DNA of 64,000 bases from Pseudomonadota bacterium (GTDB taxonomy: Bacteria; Pseudomonadota; Alphaproteobacteria; Acetobacterales; Acetobacteraceae): NCBI GenBank assembly GCA_021845595.1, contig JAJZVV010000012.1, forward strand, positions 1 through 64,000, written 5' to 3'. The notes beneath the pieces were generated by a model that saw nothing but the letters and a program-made list of their open reading frames with translations, did no database searches and was not told the origin of the DNA. Positions 1 through 8,385 of the stretch are shown piece after piece (position 1 is the stretch's first letter; each line of letters starts with the position of its first letter). A program made the translations under genes and the position numbers.

Positions 1-123
1 CGCCAAGCCGCCATGCACCCCTGGCTGCACCACTACAATACCGCCCGACCACACGCCGCACTCGCAGGAAAGCCACCGATCTCAAGACTCACCAGGGACA
101 ACCTCCTTGGTAGCGACATCTAG
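1..123 (+). mobile_element. IS481-family transposase, C-terminal end (cut by window edge)
   Basis: Frame 1 is open from the first base to a TAG at 121-123 and gives 40 residues. They contain WLHHYNTARPHAALAGK and end in LTRDNLLGSDI. The HYNxxRPHxxL pattern is the hallmark of the C-terminal end of the DDE integrase core of IS481/IS3-type transposases. Only the tail is visible, so I cannot say whether the element is intact further left. The stop codon overlaps the start of a palindromic repeat (123-177). It marks the left boundary of the hopanoid region as a mobile-element junction. Confidence 0.75.
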
Positions 124-177
124 AGCAACCTCCGATCGGCCCGAGCCGGAATGGCTCGATCAGATCGGAGTTTGCTC
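123..177. repeat. Palindromic repeat, copy 1
   Basis: Arms 123-137 and 163-177 are complementary at 14 of 15 positions. A second inner stem (CGAGCC 142-147 with GGCTCG 153-158) makes a two-tier hairpin. The outer arm GAGCAAC.TCCGATC is shared with the repeats at 743-801 and 62667-62760. The element starts inside the transposase stop codon. It could act as a terminator, a REP-like element or part of an IS end; there is no T-tract. Confidence 0.6.
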
Positions 178-241
178 CAGTTGTCGGCCCTGCGTTGCTG
201 GGTAAACTGGGGAACGCCCGAAACGCGCCGTGGAGCGCCAG

Positions 242-766
242 ATGATCACGCCTGCCTATGTTCGGTTGATGGCCGCCTACAACGCCGAGATGAACCGCCG
301 GGTCTATGCGGCGGCGGGGCGAATCGCGGATGCAGCGCGACGAGCGGACCGTGGCGTGTTCTGGAAATCCCTCCACGGCACGCTCTGCCATCTCGTCTGG
401 GCCGACCGCATCTGGATGCACCGGTTCGAGGGCTGGCCGCGTCCGGCCGGCGGGCTCGCCCAGAGCGGCGCGCTGTTCGACGATTTCGACCTGCTCGCGG
501 CCGACCGCGCCGTCGTGGATGCCGGCATGGAACGATGGGCGGAGGGAGTGGACGAGGCTTGGCTGACACAGGAACTAGTCTGGGCGAGCGGTTCGGCGGG
601 GCGGGAGATGCGCCACGGCCGTAGCCTCATCGTGGCGCATCTCTTCAACCACCAGACACATCACCGCGGCCAGGCCCACGCCCTGATCACCGCCTGCGGC
701 GAGGATACCGGCGATACCGATCTCTGGCTCGTCGTCGACGATAGAGCAACGTCCGGATCAGACTGA
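242..766 (+). CDS. DinB-family protein
   Basis: 174 residues, the size of DinB/YfiT-like four-helix-bundle proteins. It begins MITPAYVRLMAAYNAEMNRR. It carries the spaced histidines typical of the metal site: one in HGTLCHLVWADR near residue 45, and a pair in HLFNHQTHHRGQ near residue 140. Known members are metal-binding enzymes or thiol-dependent transferases; many are uncharacterised, so no substrate is assigned. The ATG at 242 is preferred over the GTG at 230 because GGAG lies at 232-235, six bases upstream. Its last codons (RATSGSD) are encoded by the left arm of a palindromic repeat, suggesting that repeat insertion rewrote the C-terminus. It stands alone, downstream of the IS481 remnant. 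Confidence 0.8.
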   Translation: MITPAYVRLMAAYNAEMNRRVYAAAGRIADAARRADRGVFWKSLHGTLCHLVWADRIWMHRFEGWPRPAGGLAQSGALFDDFDLLAADRAVVDAGMERWAEGVDEAWLTQELVWASGSAGREMRHGRSLIVAHLFNHQTHHRGQAHALITACGEDTGDTDLWLVVDDRATSGSD

Positions 767-801
767 ACCGCCGCGCGGCCAGTCTGGTCGGGCAAAGTTG
801 C
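743..801. repeat. Palindromic repeat, copy 2
   Basis: The left arm begins AGAGCAACGTCCGGATCAG and the right arm ends GGGCAAAGTTGC. CAGACTG pairs with CAGTCTG and GCAAC with GTTGC around a CCGCCGCGCGG core. It is the same family as 62667-62760, with a few substitutions. The first 24 bases lie inside the dinB reading frame and supply its stop codon. Confidence 0.7.
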
Positions 802-828
802 GACCGCGCTCCGTAGGCGCCCCTCGCC

Positions 829-1044
829 TCAGCCAGTGATGCGCCCGCTCCAGTTCCAGCCGCAGCCGGGGCAGCGCAGCGCGATGCCGCGCACGACGCC
901 GCCCCAGTTCCAGCCGCATCCGTCGCACCGGCGCGTGGCCGTGGCGCTGGCGGGCGTCTCTGCCGCCGTGCGCGAGGCGGCAGTGCCGTTGGCGGTTTCG
1001 CGGGTGCGGGCGAGGCGCGCGGGGTAGGCGAGGCTGAGGGACAT
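829..1044 (-). CDS. Small protein with two CxxCGWNW zinc-knuckle motifs
   Basis: 71 residues. The N-terminal half is Ala/Thr/Arg-rich and looks disordered. The C-terminal 32 residues hold CDGCGWNWGG and CPGCGWNWSG, two near-identical CxxCGWNW units about 20 residues apart that would make one four-cysteine zinc site. The ATG at 1042-1044 has GGAG eight bases upstream. It lies 160 bp downstream of shc on the same strand, separated by a strong hairpin, so co-transcription with the hopanoid operon is possible but not shown. I do not recognise a named family. The repeated, intact motif argues for a real gene despite its size. Confidence 0.5.
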   Translation of the reverse strand: MSLSLAYPARLARTRETANGTAASRTAAETPASATATRRCDGCGWNWGGVVRGIALRCPGCGWNWSGRITG

Positions 1045-1177
1045 GGTCGCTGCTCCGGGTTGGTCCATGCCCAGGGAGCGCAAGCACCGTGCCACGCGTT
1101 TCGGCCAGGATGGCCGCGGCTTTCCGCCGTTCCGAGCCCAACGGGTGGGTCGCGAACAACCCGGCAGAGAGTGCCGC

Positions 1178-1196
1178 CCCGGCACGCCGTGCCGGG
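1178..1196 (-). terminator. Hairpin downstream of shc
   Basis: CCCGGCAC (1178-1185), a GCC loop and GTGCCGGG (1189-1196) form a perfect 8-bp stem eight bases past the shc stop codon. No T-tract follows, so it is a candidate terminator or 3'-end stabiliser of the hopanoid mRNA. Confidence 0.4.
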
Positions 1197-1203
1197 CGGC
1201 CCG

Positions 1204-3138
1204 TCAGAATCCCCAGGCCACCTCGCGCATGTTGGCGCGGGCGAGATTCCGGTAGCGGGCGAGCGCGAGCAGCGGGAAATACTGCTTGTAGCCGTGGTAG
1301 CGGAGATAGAACACGCGCGGAAACCCGACCGCGTTGTAGGGCTTCTCCTCCCACTCGCCATCGGCGCGCTGCGCCCGCGCCAGCCACGCGATGCCGCGCG
1401 CGACCGCCGGATCAGCGGCCTCGCCGGCGGCCATCAGCCCGAGCACGGCCCAGGCGGTGTGCGAGGGGGTGCTCTCCCTGTAGCGGCCCGGCGGTGCGCC
1501 GGCGTAGGTTTCCTCGTCCTCGCCCCAGCCGCCATCCTCGCGCTGAGTGTCGAGCAGGAACCGGACGGCGCGGCGGACGGACGCATCGTCCCGGCCGATG
1601 CCGGCGGCGTTGAAGGCGCAGAGCACGGACCAGGTGCCATAGATATAGTTTGTGCCCCAGCGGCCGAACCAACTGCCGTCCTTCTCCTGTTCGCCGCGCA
1701 GCCAGGCCAGCGCGCGGGCGAGCACCGGCTCGTTAGGCCGCGTCCCGGTTTGGGCGAGGAAGGAGACGCACCGTGCGGTGACATCGGCGGTCGGCGGATC
1801 GAGCAGGGCGCCGTGGTCGGCGAAGGGGATGTGGTTGAGCACGTCGTGGTCGTTGTCGACGTCGAAGGCACCCCAGCCGCCGCCGCGGCACTGCATGCCG
1901 ACGATCCACTCGCGCGCCCGCGCGATCGCCTCAGCATGGGACGGATCGCCGTTGCGATGCAGCAGCATCCCGACCACCGCGGTATCGTCCACGTCTGGAT
2001 AGTGGGCATTCTCGTACTGGAAAGCCCAGCCGCCCGGGCGCAGATCCGGGCGCGCCACCGCCCAGTCGCCGGCAAGTTCGGTGATCTGCTTGCCGCGCAG
2101 CCAGCCGCAGGCGCTCGCGACGGATGCCGATTGCCCACCCTCGGTCTCGGCCAGTGCGTGCCCGGCGAGCCCGGTGTCCCAAACGGGCGACAGGCACGGC
2201 TGGCAATAGGCACGCTCCGGCTCGACCACCAGGAGCTTGCGCACCGACGCCCAGGCGATGGCGGCATGCGGATGGTCAGGGCTGTAGCCGAGCGTGTCGA
2301 ACATCATCACGCTGTTGGCCATCGCCGGATAGATCGCACCGAGCCCGTCCTCGCCGTTCAGCCGCTCGATGACGAAGGCTTTGGCGCGCTCGATCAGGCG
2401 GGCGCGGAAGGCGCCGGGCACCAGCGGATCGATCCGGCGCAGAAGCGAATCGAGTCCCTTGAAGAAGCGGCCCCAGGGCGAGCGATAGGGGCCGCGGATC
2501 CAGTCGCGGATCCGCGCCGGGTCGTCGCGGAACAGCTCGCGCACATGCACGCCGCGTGGATTGCGCGCCCGCGGCTTCAGATGCATCAGCACCAGCAGCG
2601 GCACGATCACCGTGCGCGACCAGTAGGAGACGCGCCAGAGATTGATCGGGAACCACAGCGGCGCGATCAGCAGTTCGAGCGGCATCACGGGCACCGCGTG
2701 CCACGGCACCTCGCCGAACAGCGCGAGCTGCGCGCGCGTGAACACATTGCTGCGCTCGGCGCCGCCGGCAGCGAGGATCGCTTCGCGCGCGCGCGCCATG
2801 TGCGGCGCGTCCGGGTCGTCGCCGATCGCCTTCAGCGCGAAATAGGCCTTGACGCTGGCGGAGAGATTGAAGGCGCCGTCGTGGAACAGCGGCCAGCCGC
2901 CATGCTCGCCCTGGATCTCGCGCAGATAGACGCCGATGCGCCGTTCGAGGTCGGGCTCGATGCGGTCGAGGAAATGTTCGAGCAGCACGTATTCGGCCGG
3001 AATCGTCGCGTCGGCTTCGAGTTCGAAGACGAAATGTCCGTCCGCGTTCTGTCGCCGGGCGAGTGCGGCCGTGGCGTTGGCGATCGTCGTCGCCAGCATC
3101 GCCTCGCCGGGCGTGTCGGTCAGCGTCTCGGCAGCCAT
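1204..3138 (-). CDS. shc: Squalene-hopene cyclase
   Basis: 644 residues, the normal size for bacterial squalene-hopene cyclases. It cyclises squalene to hopene/hopanol at the membrane. The catalytic acid motif reads DVDDTA at residues 382-387 (family DXDD). Several QW-type repeats are visible, including GGGWGAFDVDN, DGSWFGRWGTNYIYGTW and DGGWGEDEETY, along with a Pro/aromatic-rich membrane-facing region (PLWFPINLWRVSYW). The ATG at 3136-3138 has GAGGG nine bases upstream. It is last in the hpnABCDE-shc operon, 17 bp after hpnE. It is also called hpnF. Confidence 0.97.
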   Translation of the reverse strand: MAAETLTDTPGEAMLATTIANATAALARRQNADGHFVFELEADATIPAEYVLLEHFLDRIEPDLERRIGVYLREIQGEHGGWPLFHDGAFNLSASVKAYFALKAIGDDPDAPHMARAREAILAAGGAERSNVFTRAQLALFGEVPWHAVPVMPLELLIAPLWFPINLWRVSYWSRTVIVPLLVLMHLKPRARNPRGVHVRELFRDDPARIRDWIRGPYRSPWGRFFKGLDSLLRRIDPLVPGAFRARLIERAKAFVIERLNGEDGLGAIYPAMANSVMMFDTLGYSPDHPHAAIAWASVRKLLVVEPERAYCQPCLSPVWDTGLAGHALAETEGGQSASVASACGWLRGKQITELAGDWAVARPDLRPGGWAFQYENAHYPDVDDTAVVGMLLHRNGDPSHAEAIARAREWIVGMQCRGGGWGAFDVDNDHDVLNHIPFADHGALLDPPTADVTARCVSFLAQTGTRPNEPVLARALAWLRGEQEKDGSWFGRWGTNYIYGTWSVLCAFNAAGIGRDDASVRRAVRFLLDTQREDGGWGEDEETYAGAPPGRYRESTPSHTAWAVLGLMAAGEAADPAVARGIAWLARAQRADGEWEEKPYNAVGFPRVFYLRYHGYKQYFPLLALARYRNLARANMREVAWGF

Positions 3139-3155
3139 GGCGTGGAATCCCTCGT

Positions 3156-4400
3156 TCAGCCGCGCGCGAGCAGGAAGGCCGCGGCAGCGTTGCCGGAGCG
3201 GATGGCACCTTCGATCGTCGCCGGCAAGCCGGTCGCGGTCCAGTCGCCGGCGAGGGCGAGATTGGTGAGTCCGGTGCGCGGTCCGGGGCGGCGCGCCGCC
3301 TGGTCCGGCGTGGCGGCGAAGGTGGCGCGCTTCTCCTTGACCACGCGCCACGGCGGCATCGCACCGTCGAGGCCGCAGGCGGCGCGCACATCCGGCCAGA
3401 CCGCGGCGGCGATCGCCTCGGCCGGCTGATCGACCATCCGGTTGGCGGCGCTGATGGTGACCGAGACGATGCCGGGCTTGACGAAGACCCATTCCGCGAC
3501 GCCGCCGACGACGCCGAAGAATCCGGCCGGGCCGGGCGCGGCCTCGGTGCGGAAATGGATGTTGAGGATGGCCTCGAACGCGTCCGGCGCCGCGAGGCCG
3601 GGCAGCAGGTCGGCCGCAACCCAGGGCGGCACGGCGAGGACGACGCGGTCCTCGCTGCCGAGCGGCACGGCGCCGTCGCCGGTCTGCAACGCCTGCACCC
3701 GCCCGTCCGCGGCATCGAGCGCGGCGATGCGCCGGCCGAATTGCGCCCGCACGCCGCGGGCCGCGAGCCAGGACAGTGCCGGGTCGATGAAGCTTTCCGA
3801 AAGCCCCTCGCGCGGCACCAGCGGCACGCAGGCGTCGCCGCCGGCCAGCAGCGTCTCGTTGACCACGGCGGCGAACAGCGCGGCGCTGCCGCTCGCCGCC
3901 GGCGTGTTCAGCGCCGCCACGGCCAGCGGTTCGAGCAGCGGGCGGAACAGCGGATTGGCGCCGAGGAGGGCGGCGACGTTCGCCGCCGGCGCGACGCGGC
4001 GCAGGCCGAGCAGGCCGAGATAGTCCCGCACCCGGCTCCCGGGCACACGCCGCTCCGGGAACAGCACCCACCAGGGCAGCCGGCCGCGATTGAGCCGCAG
4101 CACCCAGCGTGCGCCGGAGGCGCGGTCGAGGAACGGGAACACCGGCGCGCCGGGCCCGCCAAGCGTGGCGCGGGCGCCGATGCGGTCGAGATAGGCGGCG
4201 GCGGCGCGGTTGCCGGAGAGCAGCAGGTGGTTGCCGTTGTCGATGCGGCAGCCGAGCTCGCGGTCGAAATAGGACCGGCAGCGCCCGCCCGCCGCCGGGC
4301 CGGATTCGTACAGCGCCACCGTCCGCCCGGCGGCGGTGAGCTCCGTCGCGGCGGCGAGGCCGGCGAGGCCGGCGCCGACGATGTGGACGGTACCGCTCAC
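3156..4400 (-). CDS. hpnE: HpnE, hydroxysqualene dehydroxylase (FAD amine-oxidase fold)
   Basis: 414 residues. It opens with the dinucleotide-binding motif HIVGAGLAGLAAATEL, followed by the acidic end of beta-2 (ALYESG) and GGRCRSY, as in FAD-dependent amine oxidases and desaturases. In the three-enzyme route, HpnE reductively converts hydroxysqualene to squalene. The GTG start at 4398-4400 overlaps the hpnD stop codon in a GTGA arrangement, implying translational coupling. The C-terminus (GDWTATGLPATIEGAIRSG) is the FAD-contacting segment of the family. Confidence 0.95.
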   Translation of the reverse strand: MSGTVHIVGAGLAGLAAATELTAAGRTVALYESGPAAGGRCRSYFDRELGCRIDNGNHLLLSGNRAAAAYLDRIGARATLGGPGAPVFPFLDRASGARWVLRLNRGRLPWWVLFPERRVPGSRVRDYLGLLGLRRVAPAANVAALLGANPLFRPLLEPLAVAALNTPAASGSAALFAAVVNETLLAGGDACVPLVPREGLSESFIDPALSWLAARGVRAQFGRRIAALDAADGRVQALQTGDGAVPLGSEDRVVLAVPPWVAADLLPGLAAPDAFEAILNIHFRTEAAPGPAGFFGVVGGVAEWVFVKPGIVSVTISAANRMVDQPAEAIAAAVWPDVRAACGLDGAMPPWRVVKEKRATFAATPDQAARRPGPRTGLTNLALAGDWTATGLPATIEGAIRSGNAAAAFLLARG

Positions 4401-5251
4401 GCGAACCCGTGACGCAGCGCCAGCCAGGCCTTCTGCCAAGTGGGCAGGCTGACGCGCCGGTCCGGATTGCGCCAGCCTTCGTCCTCCAGCCGGGCGAGAA
4501 TCGCGGCGTAGGTGGCGCCCATCAACCGCGCCGGGCGCATGGCGCGGCGATCGCAGCGCCGCATCGCGGTCTCGGCGGTGGCGAAGTGGGCGCGGGCGAG
4601 GGCGGCGGTGCGCCGGCACGCGGCGCCGAGATTGGGCGAGGCCAGCGCCGCAGCGGGCAGCGGGGGAACCGCCTCGGCGGCGAGGAATTCGGCCGGCAGA
4701 TACAGCCGTCCGCGCGCGGCGTCCTCGGCCAGGTCGCGCAGGATGTTGGTCAGTTGCAGGGCGCGGCCGAGAGCGCCGGCGACGACATCGGCGGCCGGCG
4801 AGGCATCGCCGAAGGCGCGCACGGAGAGCCGGCCGACGGCGCCGGCGACGCGGTCGCAATAGAGGTCGAGCGTGGCGAGATCGGGCGCGACGATGGCGGT
4901 TTCGGCGTCCATCTGCATGCCGTCGATGACGGCGAGGAAATCAGCCTCGCGCAGCGCGAACCGGGCGGTAGCGGCTGCGAGAACGCGCGTCACCGGGCCA
5001 TCCGCCGCGCCGGCGGCGAGGCGCTGGACACGGTCGCGCCAGGCATCGAGCCGGCGGCGCTTTTCGGCCATCTCGCCGTCCTCGTCGGCGATGTCATCGA
5101 CGATGCGGCAGAAGGCGTAGATGCCGAACATGCCGGCGCGCCGGTCCGGCGGCAGGATGCGCATGCCGCGATAGAACGAGGTGCCGGCCGCGCGCACCAG
5201 CGCCTCCACCGCGGCGAGATCGGCCGGGTCGGCGTCCAGCGCGGCGCTCAT
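4397..5251 (-). CDS. hpnD: HpnD, presqualene diphosphate synthase
   Basis: 284 residues of the trans-isoprenyl diphosphate synthase fold. It condenses two farnesyl diphosphates to presqualene diphosphate. The first Mg-binding motif is in YAFCRIVDDIADE near residue 55 and the second in NILRDLAEDAARGRLYLP near residue 190. The second motif carries the LYLP ending conserved in squalene/phytoene synthases. The ATG at 5249-5251 overlaps the hpnC stop (ATGA), and its own stop overlaps the hpnE start. It is distinguished from HpnC by order and by the SFYRGMRILP start. Confidence 0.95.
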   Translation of the reverse strand: MSAALDADPADLAAVEALVRAAGTSFYRGMRILPPDRRAGMFGIYAFCRIVDDIADEDGEMAEKRRRLDAWRDRVQRLAAGAADGPVTRVLAAATARFALREADFLAVIDGMQMDAETAIVAPDLATLDLYCDRVAGAVGRLSVRAFGDASPAADVVAGALGRALQLTNILRDLAEDAARGRLYLPAEFLAAEAVPPLPAAALASPNLGAACRRTAALARAHFATAETAMRRCDRRAMRPARLMGATYAAILARLEDEGWRNPDRRVSLPTWQKAWLALRHGFA

Positions 5252-6099
5252 CGCGGCCTCGCGACGAGCCATGTGGTGCCTTCGATCAGGCTCGCGGCGA
5301 GATCGAGGCGCGTCAGCTTCACCCGTGTGGCGAGCGGGTCCTGCCGCCGCAGCCGCGCCGCCAGCCGCCGGCACAGCGCCACGATCACGCCCGTCTCCAG
5401 CCGCAGCCGCCGGCTCCTGGTCTGGCGCGGCAGGCCGGGCGCGAGCGCGTTGAGCCCGTCCACGGCGTCGAGCACCGCGTCGAACACGGCGCGCAGCGCC
5501 TTGGAGGTGGCCGGAGCGCGGACATCGTCGATCGTCGCGCCATGGGCGGCGAGCCGGTCGAGCGGCAGGTAACAGCGATCCAGCGTCGCCAGGTCCCTGG
5601 CGCAGTCCTGCAGGTGGTTGACCACCTGCAGCGCGGCGCAGAGCGCGTCCGAGGCCGGCCACGGGTCGCGGCTCTCGCCGTGCAGGTCGAGCACGTGCCG
5701 CCCGACCGGCATCGCGGAGAAGCGGCAATAGTCGAGCAGTTCGTCCCAACTGGCGTAGCGGGTCTTGGTCGCGTCCTGGCGGAAGGCGATCAGCAGGTCG
5801 GTGGCGTGGCGCGATGTGACGCCGGTCGCGGCGAGCGAGGCGCGCAGCGCCAGCGCGCTCGGCGAGCCCGACGCTTCGCGGCCGAGCAGCACCGCCTCCA
5901 TCCGGTCGAGCCGGTCGACCTTGTCCGCCGGCGCCAGGACGGGACTGTCGGCGATGTCGTCGGCGTTGCGGGCGAAGCTGTAGAAGGCGTGCACGTGCGC
6001 GCGCAGGTCGCGGCGGATCAGCAGCGAGCCGACGGGAAAATTCTCGTCGCCGCGATCCTTGCCCGACCAGGTCTCGACGCTCGCCACCGCGCCACTCAT
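5248..6099 (-). CDS. hpnC: HpnC, hydroxysqualene synthase
   Basis: 283 residues, second squalene-synthase-like protein of the operon. It converts presqualene diphosphate to hydroxysqualene. It starts MSGAVASVETWSGKDRGDENFPVGS; the DENFPVGS segment is typical of HpnC. Asp-rich motifs are in YSFARNADDIADSP and NHLQDCARDLATLDRCYLP. The 4-bp ATGA overlaps at both ends place it within a translationally coupled chain between hpnB and hpnD. Confidence 0.95.
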   Translation of the reverse strand: MSGAVASVETWSGKDRGDENFPVGSLLIRRDLRAHVHAFYSFARNADDIADSPVLAPADKVDRLDRMEAVLLGREASGSPSALALRASLAATGVTSRHATDLLIAFRQDATKTRYASWDELLDYCRFSAMPVGRHVLDLHGESRDPWPASDALCAALQVVNHLQDCARDLATLDRCYLPLDRLAAHGATIDDVRAPATSKALRAVFDAVLDAVDGLNALAPGLPRQTRSRRLRLETGVIVALCRRLAARLRRQDPLATRVKLTRLDLAASLIEGTTWLVARPR

Positions 6100-7199
6100 G
6101 CCGCGCCCTCGGTATAGGCCCGCCGCTTCCACACCACCCCGCGCCCGCGCGCGTGATCGAGCGCCGAGCCGAGGGTCGCGGCCATGTAGAACAGGGCGAC
6201 GAGGGGCAGCAACGGCGCCCATAACGGCGAGCGGCGAAAGCGGTGCAGGCTCGGACCGTACGACCAGGCCATCGCCGCCCAGCCGGCGAGCCCGAACGGC
6301 CGCGCCCAGCCATTGCCGAACACCGCGGCCATCGGCGGGACGAGGAAAACGAGACCGAGCCCGAGCAGGGTCAGGGCGAGCAGGGCCCAGGAATGGCGCA
6401 ACTGGACGAAGGCCGTGCGCGCGATCATGCGCCAGATCTCGCCGAAGTCCGGATAGGGGCGGACCGAGCGGGCGAGGGCGGAATGGCCGAGATAGATCCG
6501 CCCGCCGCGCTTGACGGCCTGGGCGAGCGCGACATCGTCGATCAGCGCGCCGGCGACGACGCCGATGCCGCCGATGCGATCGAGCGCGCGACGGCGGATC
6601 AGGATGGTGCCGCCGGCTGCGGCGGCGGTGGCGCGCAGCGGGTCGTTGACCCAGTCGAACGGGTAGAGGAGCTGGAAGAAATAGACGAAACCGGGGACCA
6701 GCGCGCGCTCGGCGAGGCTGTCGCAGTGCAGCGCCACCATTTCCGAGACGAGGTCCAGATCCTCGGCCTCGGCCTTGGCGAGCAGGGCGGCCAGATGGCC
6801 GGGGTCGTGGACGATGTCGGCGTCGGTCAGCAGCACGAACGGGGCGGTGCTCGCGGCCAGTCCCTGGGCCACGGCCCAGAGCTTGCCCGACCAGCCGGCC
6901 GGGCGCGGCTGGCCGGCGATGACGGTCAGGCGGGGATCGTTCATGCCGAGCGCGATGGCGCGGGTGGCGTCGGTGCTGGCATCGTCGACGAGGATGACGC
7001 GGAACGCCGCATGATCCTGCGCCAGCAGCGAGGCGAGGGCGGCGCCGATCACGCCTTCCTCGTCGCGCGCGGGCACGACGATGTCCACCGCGCCCCGCGC
7101 CGGCGCCGGCGCGAGCCCCGGCCGGTCGCGCCAGAAGCTTCCGCGGCCGAACAGCAGCACCGCCCAGACCAGCAGGGCCGCGGCGGCGAGCGCAGTCAT
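6096..7199 (-). CDS. hpnB: HpnB, hopanoid-associated family 2 glycosyltransferase
   Basis: 367 residues. An N-terminal hydrophobic segment precedes a GT-A domain: IVVPARDEEGVIGAAL, VILVDDASTDATRAIA, then the DxD-type LLTDADIVHD near residue 140 and the acid motif GALIDDVALAQAVKRGG. Two or three transmembrane helices close the protein (LLALTLLGLGLVFLVPPM, PLLPLVALFYMAATLG). HpnB homologues sit in nearly all hopanoid loci; the sugar donor and acceptor are not settled. The ATG overlaps the hpnA stop by 4 bp. Confidence 0.92.
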   Translation of the reverse strand: MTALAAAALLVWAVLLFGRGSFWRDRPGLAPAPARGAVDIVVPARDEEGVIGAALASLLAQDHAAFRVILVDDASTDATRAIALGMNDPRLTVIAGQPRPAGWSGKLWAVAQGLAASTAPFVLLTDADIVHDPGHLAALLAKAEAEDLDLVSEMVALHCDSLAERALVPGFVYFFQLLYPFDWVNDPLRATAAAAGGTILIRRRALDRIGGIGVVAGALIDDVALAQAVKRGGRIYLGHSALARSVRPYPDFGEIWRMIARTAFVQLRHSWALLALTLLGLGLVFLVPPMAAVFGNGWARPFGLAGWAAMAWSYGPSLHRFRRSPLWAPLLPLVALFYMAATLGSALDHARGRGVVWKRRAYTEGAA

Positions 7200-8230
7200 G
7201 CGGCGGCCCGCGGCGGTGGCAGCCTGCCCTCGGCGCGGAACCAGGCGACGGCGTCGGCGAGCGCGGCGCGGGCCGGGCGCGGCGCGTAGCCGAGCTCGGC
7301 GATGGCCTTCGCCGAGGAGAAGAACATCCGCTTGCGCGCCATGCGCAGATGGTCGCGCGTGACCAGCGGCGGCACGACGCCGATCCGTGCCAGGCCCTCG
7401 CAGGCCAGCGCCACTGGCCAGAGCATCGGTTCGGAAAACCGCAGCCGCGGCGGCCGCACGCCGGCTAGCGTCGCCAGCGCCGCGAACAGGTCCGAGAGGC
7501 TGAGGTTTTCCGAGCCGAGAATGTAGCGCTCGCCGATCCGCCCGCGTTCGAGTGCCAGTGCGTGACCTTCGGCGACGTCTTCGACATGGACGACGTTCAG
7601 CCCGGTATCGAGATAGCCGGGCATGCGCCCAGCGGCGGCGTCGAGGATCATCTTGCCCGTCGGCGTCGGCTTGACGTCGCGCGGACCAACGGGGGTCGAG
7701 GGGTTGACGATGACCGCCGGCAGCCCGGCCTCGCGCACCAGCGCCAGCACTGCCTGTTCGGCCTGGTATTTGGAGCGCTTGTAGGGGCCGATGAGCGCCG
7801 ATTCGGCGACTGGCGTGGTCTCGTCGGCGGGCGAACCGTCGGCGGTGAGGCCCAGGGCGGCGACCGAGGAGCAGTGCACGACCCGCTCCACGCCGGCCGC
7901 CAGCGCGGCCCGCATCAGCATACGTGTGCCTTCGACATTGGCGGCGAGCATGGCCGCCTCGTCCGGCACCCATAGCCGGTAGTCGGCGGCGACATGGACG
8001 AGAAAGCGGCAGCCGGCAACGGCGCGGGCAAGCGAGTCCGCATCGGTGAGGTCGCCCTCGACGACCGCTATGTCCAGCCCGGCGAGATTGCGCCGATCCC
8101 CGCCCCTGCGGGCGAGCGCGCGCACCGCGTGGCCGCGCGCCAGCAGCGCGCGCGCCACCGCGGAGCCGACGAAGCCGGTCGCGCCGGTGACGAGAACCTC
8201 GGTTGCGGGCCTGTGGCGGATCTGCTGCAT
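7196..8230 (-). CDS. hpnA: HpnA, hopanoid-associated sugar epimerase/dehydratase-like SDR
   Basis: 344 residues of the extended short-chain dehydrogenase fold. The NAD(P) motif is TGATGFVGSAVARALL at residues 16-31, and the YxxxK active site is in GPYKRSKYQAE near residue 155, with a serine upstream in VHCSSVAALG. This matches the hopanoid-associated epimerase family HpnA, whose exact reaction is unproven. It is first in the operon; AGGAG lies just before the ATG at 8228-8230. The 155-bp gap to hpnL must hold divergent promoters, of which GCTATAGG (near 8260) is the only minus-strand -10-like string I noticed. Confidence 0.92.
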   Translation of the reverse strand: MQQIRHRPATEVLVTGATGFVGSAVARALLARGHAVRALARRGGDRRNLAGLDIAVVEGDLTDADSLARAVAGCRFLVHVAADYRLWVPDEAAMLAANVEGTRMLMRAALAAGVERVVHCSSVAALGLTADGSPADETTPVAESALIGPYKRSKYQAEQAVLALVREAGLPAVIVNPSTPVGPRDVKPTPTGKMILDAAAGRMPGYLDTGLNVVHVEDVAEGHALALERGRIGERYILGSENLSLSDLFAALATLAGVRPPRLRFSEPMLWPVALACEGLARIGVVPPLVTRDHLRMARKRMFFSSAKAIAELGYAPRPARAALADAVAWFRAEGRLPPPRAAA

Positions 8231-8385
8231 TGGCTCCTGATCGATGCCGTTCCGGGCGCCCTATAGCGCGCCGCGCCGCGTTCCGGAAACGGCTGGACTA
8301 TCTGCCGTTGCGCGGATGGTGTAACCGGCCGGGTAACCGCGCCGGAACGGGCGGTCACACGCGCTTCGTCTGGGACCCCAAATCG

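Noticed and set aside
1060-3429. Long open frame antisense to shc
   Set aside because: GC-rich genes give long antisense frames. It lacks a motif, and the shc frame carries DVDD and QW repeats.
1204-4071. Single 955-codon frame joining shc with upstream hpnE sequence
   Set aside because: Upstream of 3138 it reads hpnE out of frame; hpnE has its own clean frame and GTGA start.
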